From Athripsodes cinereus (Eukaryota; Arthropoda; Insecta; Trichoptera; Leptoceridae), in contig OX388306.1 in NCBI GenBank assembly GCA_947579605.1, forward strand, positions 3,100,001 to 3,164,000: a stretch of DNA of 64,000 bases, written 5' to 3'. Positions 63,776 through 64,000 of this stretch are shown here, one piece after another. Positions within the stretch are counted from its first letter, which is position 1. Each line of letters opens with the position of its first letter. The position numbers and the translations under genes were made by a program. Below the pieces are notes generated by a model that saw only the letters and a program-made list of their open reading frames with translations, was not told where the DNA came from and ran no database searches.

Positions 63776-64000
63776 TCTTAATAAATTATAATAAAGAGAT
63801 GATTATGTGGCATTTTGAGACGGATTTTTTAATGAAATGTAGGTAGGTATTTATTTCATATAAAAAAACATTTAGTGAAAATTTTATATTTGAAATTATC
63901 TGTCTTCAGACGATTAAAAAACGTTTAAAACACCAGTCGTGGTGAAAAAAATGCACATTCGTGACCTTTTTTTTATTAATTTATGTCTTAAAATGAGATT
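63776..64000. other. Unannotated window end
   Basis: No supported feature. Confidence 0.2.

Overview
The window looks like a transposon-dense, AT-rich intergenic stretch of an arthropod, most probably insect, nuclear genome. No host gene could be supported: there is no convincing exon chain, no intact cellular tRNA or rRNA gene and no prokaryotic gene organisation. Almost everything readable is mobile DNA in various states of decay. An insect source is inferred from the repeat types (R2-like, CR1/L2, RTE and Jockey-type LINE tails, Penelope-like elements, tRNA-derived SINEs) and the frequent GTAGGTACCTAC-type words common in moth and aphid DNA. The order cannot be fixed without a search. A run of 200 N (17482-17681) shows this is assembled genomic sequence.

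Layout. 0-10 kb: a ~97-bp minisatellite tied to a LINE-like tail, an inverted repeat carrying a hammerhead-like core, non-LTR coding remnants, a SINE and a TIR element. 10-33 kb: mostly AT-rich filler with scattered repeats, at least five foldback elements, several LINE C-terminal remnants and the minisatellite that runs into the N gap. 33.5-42.06 kb: one complete LTR retrotransposon on the minus strand (2,581-bp LTRs that look identical, 4-bp CTAT target duplication, polypurine tract and primer-binding site) with no recognisable gag or pol. It splits an older TIR element. 42-47 kb: an RTE-type LINE end nested in another repeat arm, a second SINE, and a 3' fragment of the R2-like element. 47.57-52.4 kb: the only large intact gene, a 1,325-codon R2-like non-LTR retrotransposon ORF with reverse transcriptase (YMDD), a CCHC knuckle and a restriction-like endonuclease. 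52-64 kb: SINE, CR1/L2 end with a 9-copy 43-bp array, and a truncated Penelope-like element (GIY-YIG endonuclease) with inverted terminal repeats, one arm broken by an RTE insertion.

Two cross-cutting themes stand out. First, at least twelve sites, most of them in inverted repeats, share a hammerhead-ribozyme-like layout: CTGANGA or a decayed form, a stem II, GAA, then a short and usually self-complementary stem III ending at a possible cleavage base. One lies in both arms of the recognisable Penelope-like element. This suggests the hairpins are terminal repeats of several Penelope-like families, and their palindromic stem III suggests dimeric ribozymes. Second, an unclassified ~230-250 bp dispersed family occurs about 20 times on both strands, one copy being inside the LTR element. 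The elements do not form a pathway. They parasitise one another: the autonomous R2-like element could supply reverse transcription for its own kin, while the LTR element, SINEs, foldbacks and dispersed family would depend on machinery encoded elsewhere.
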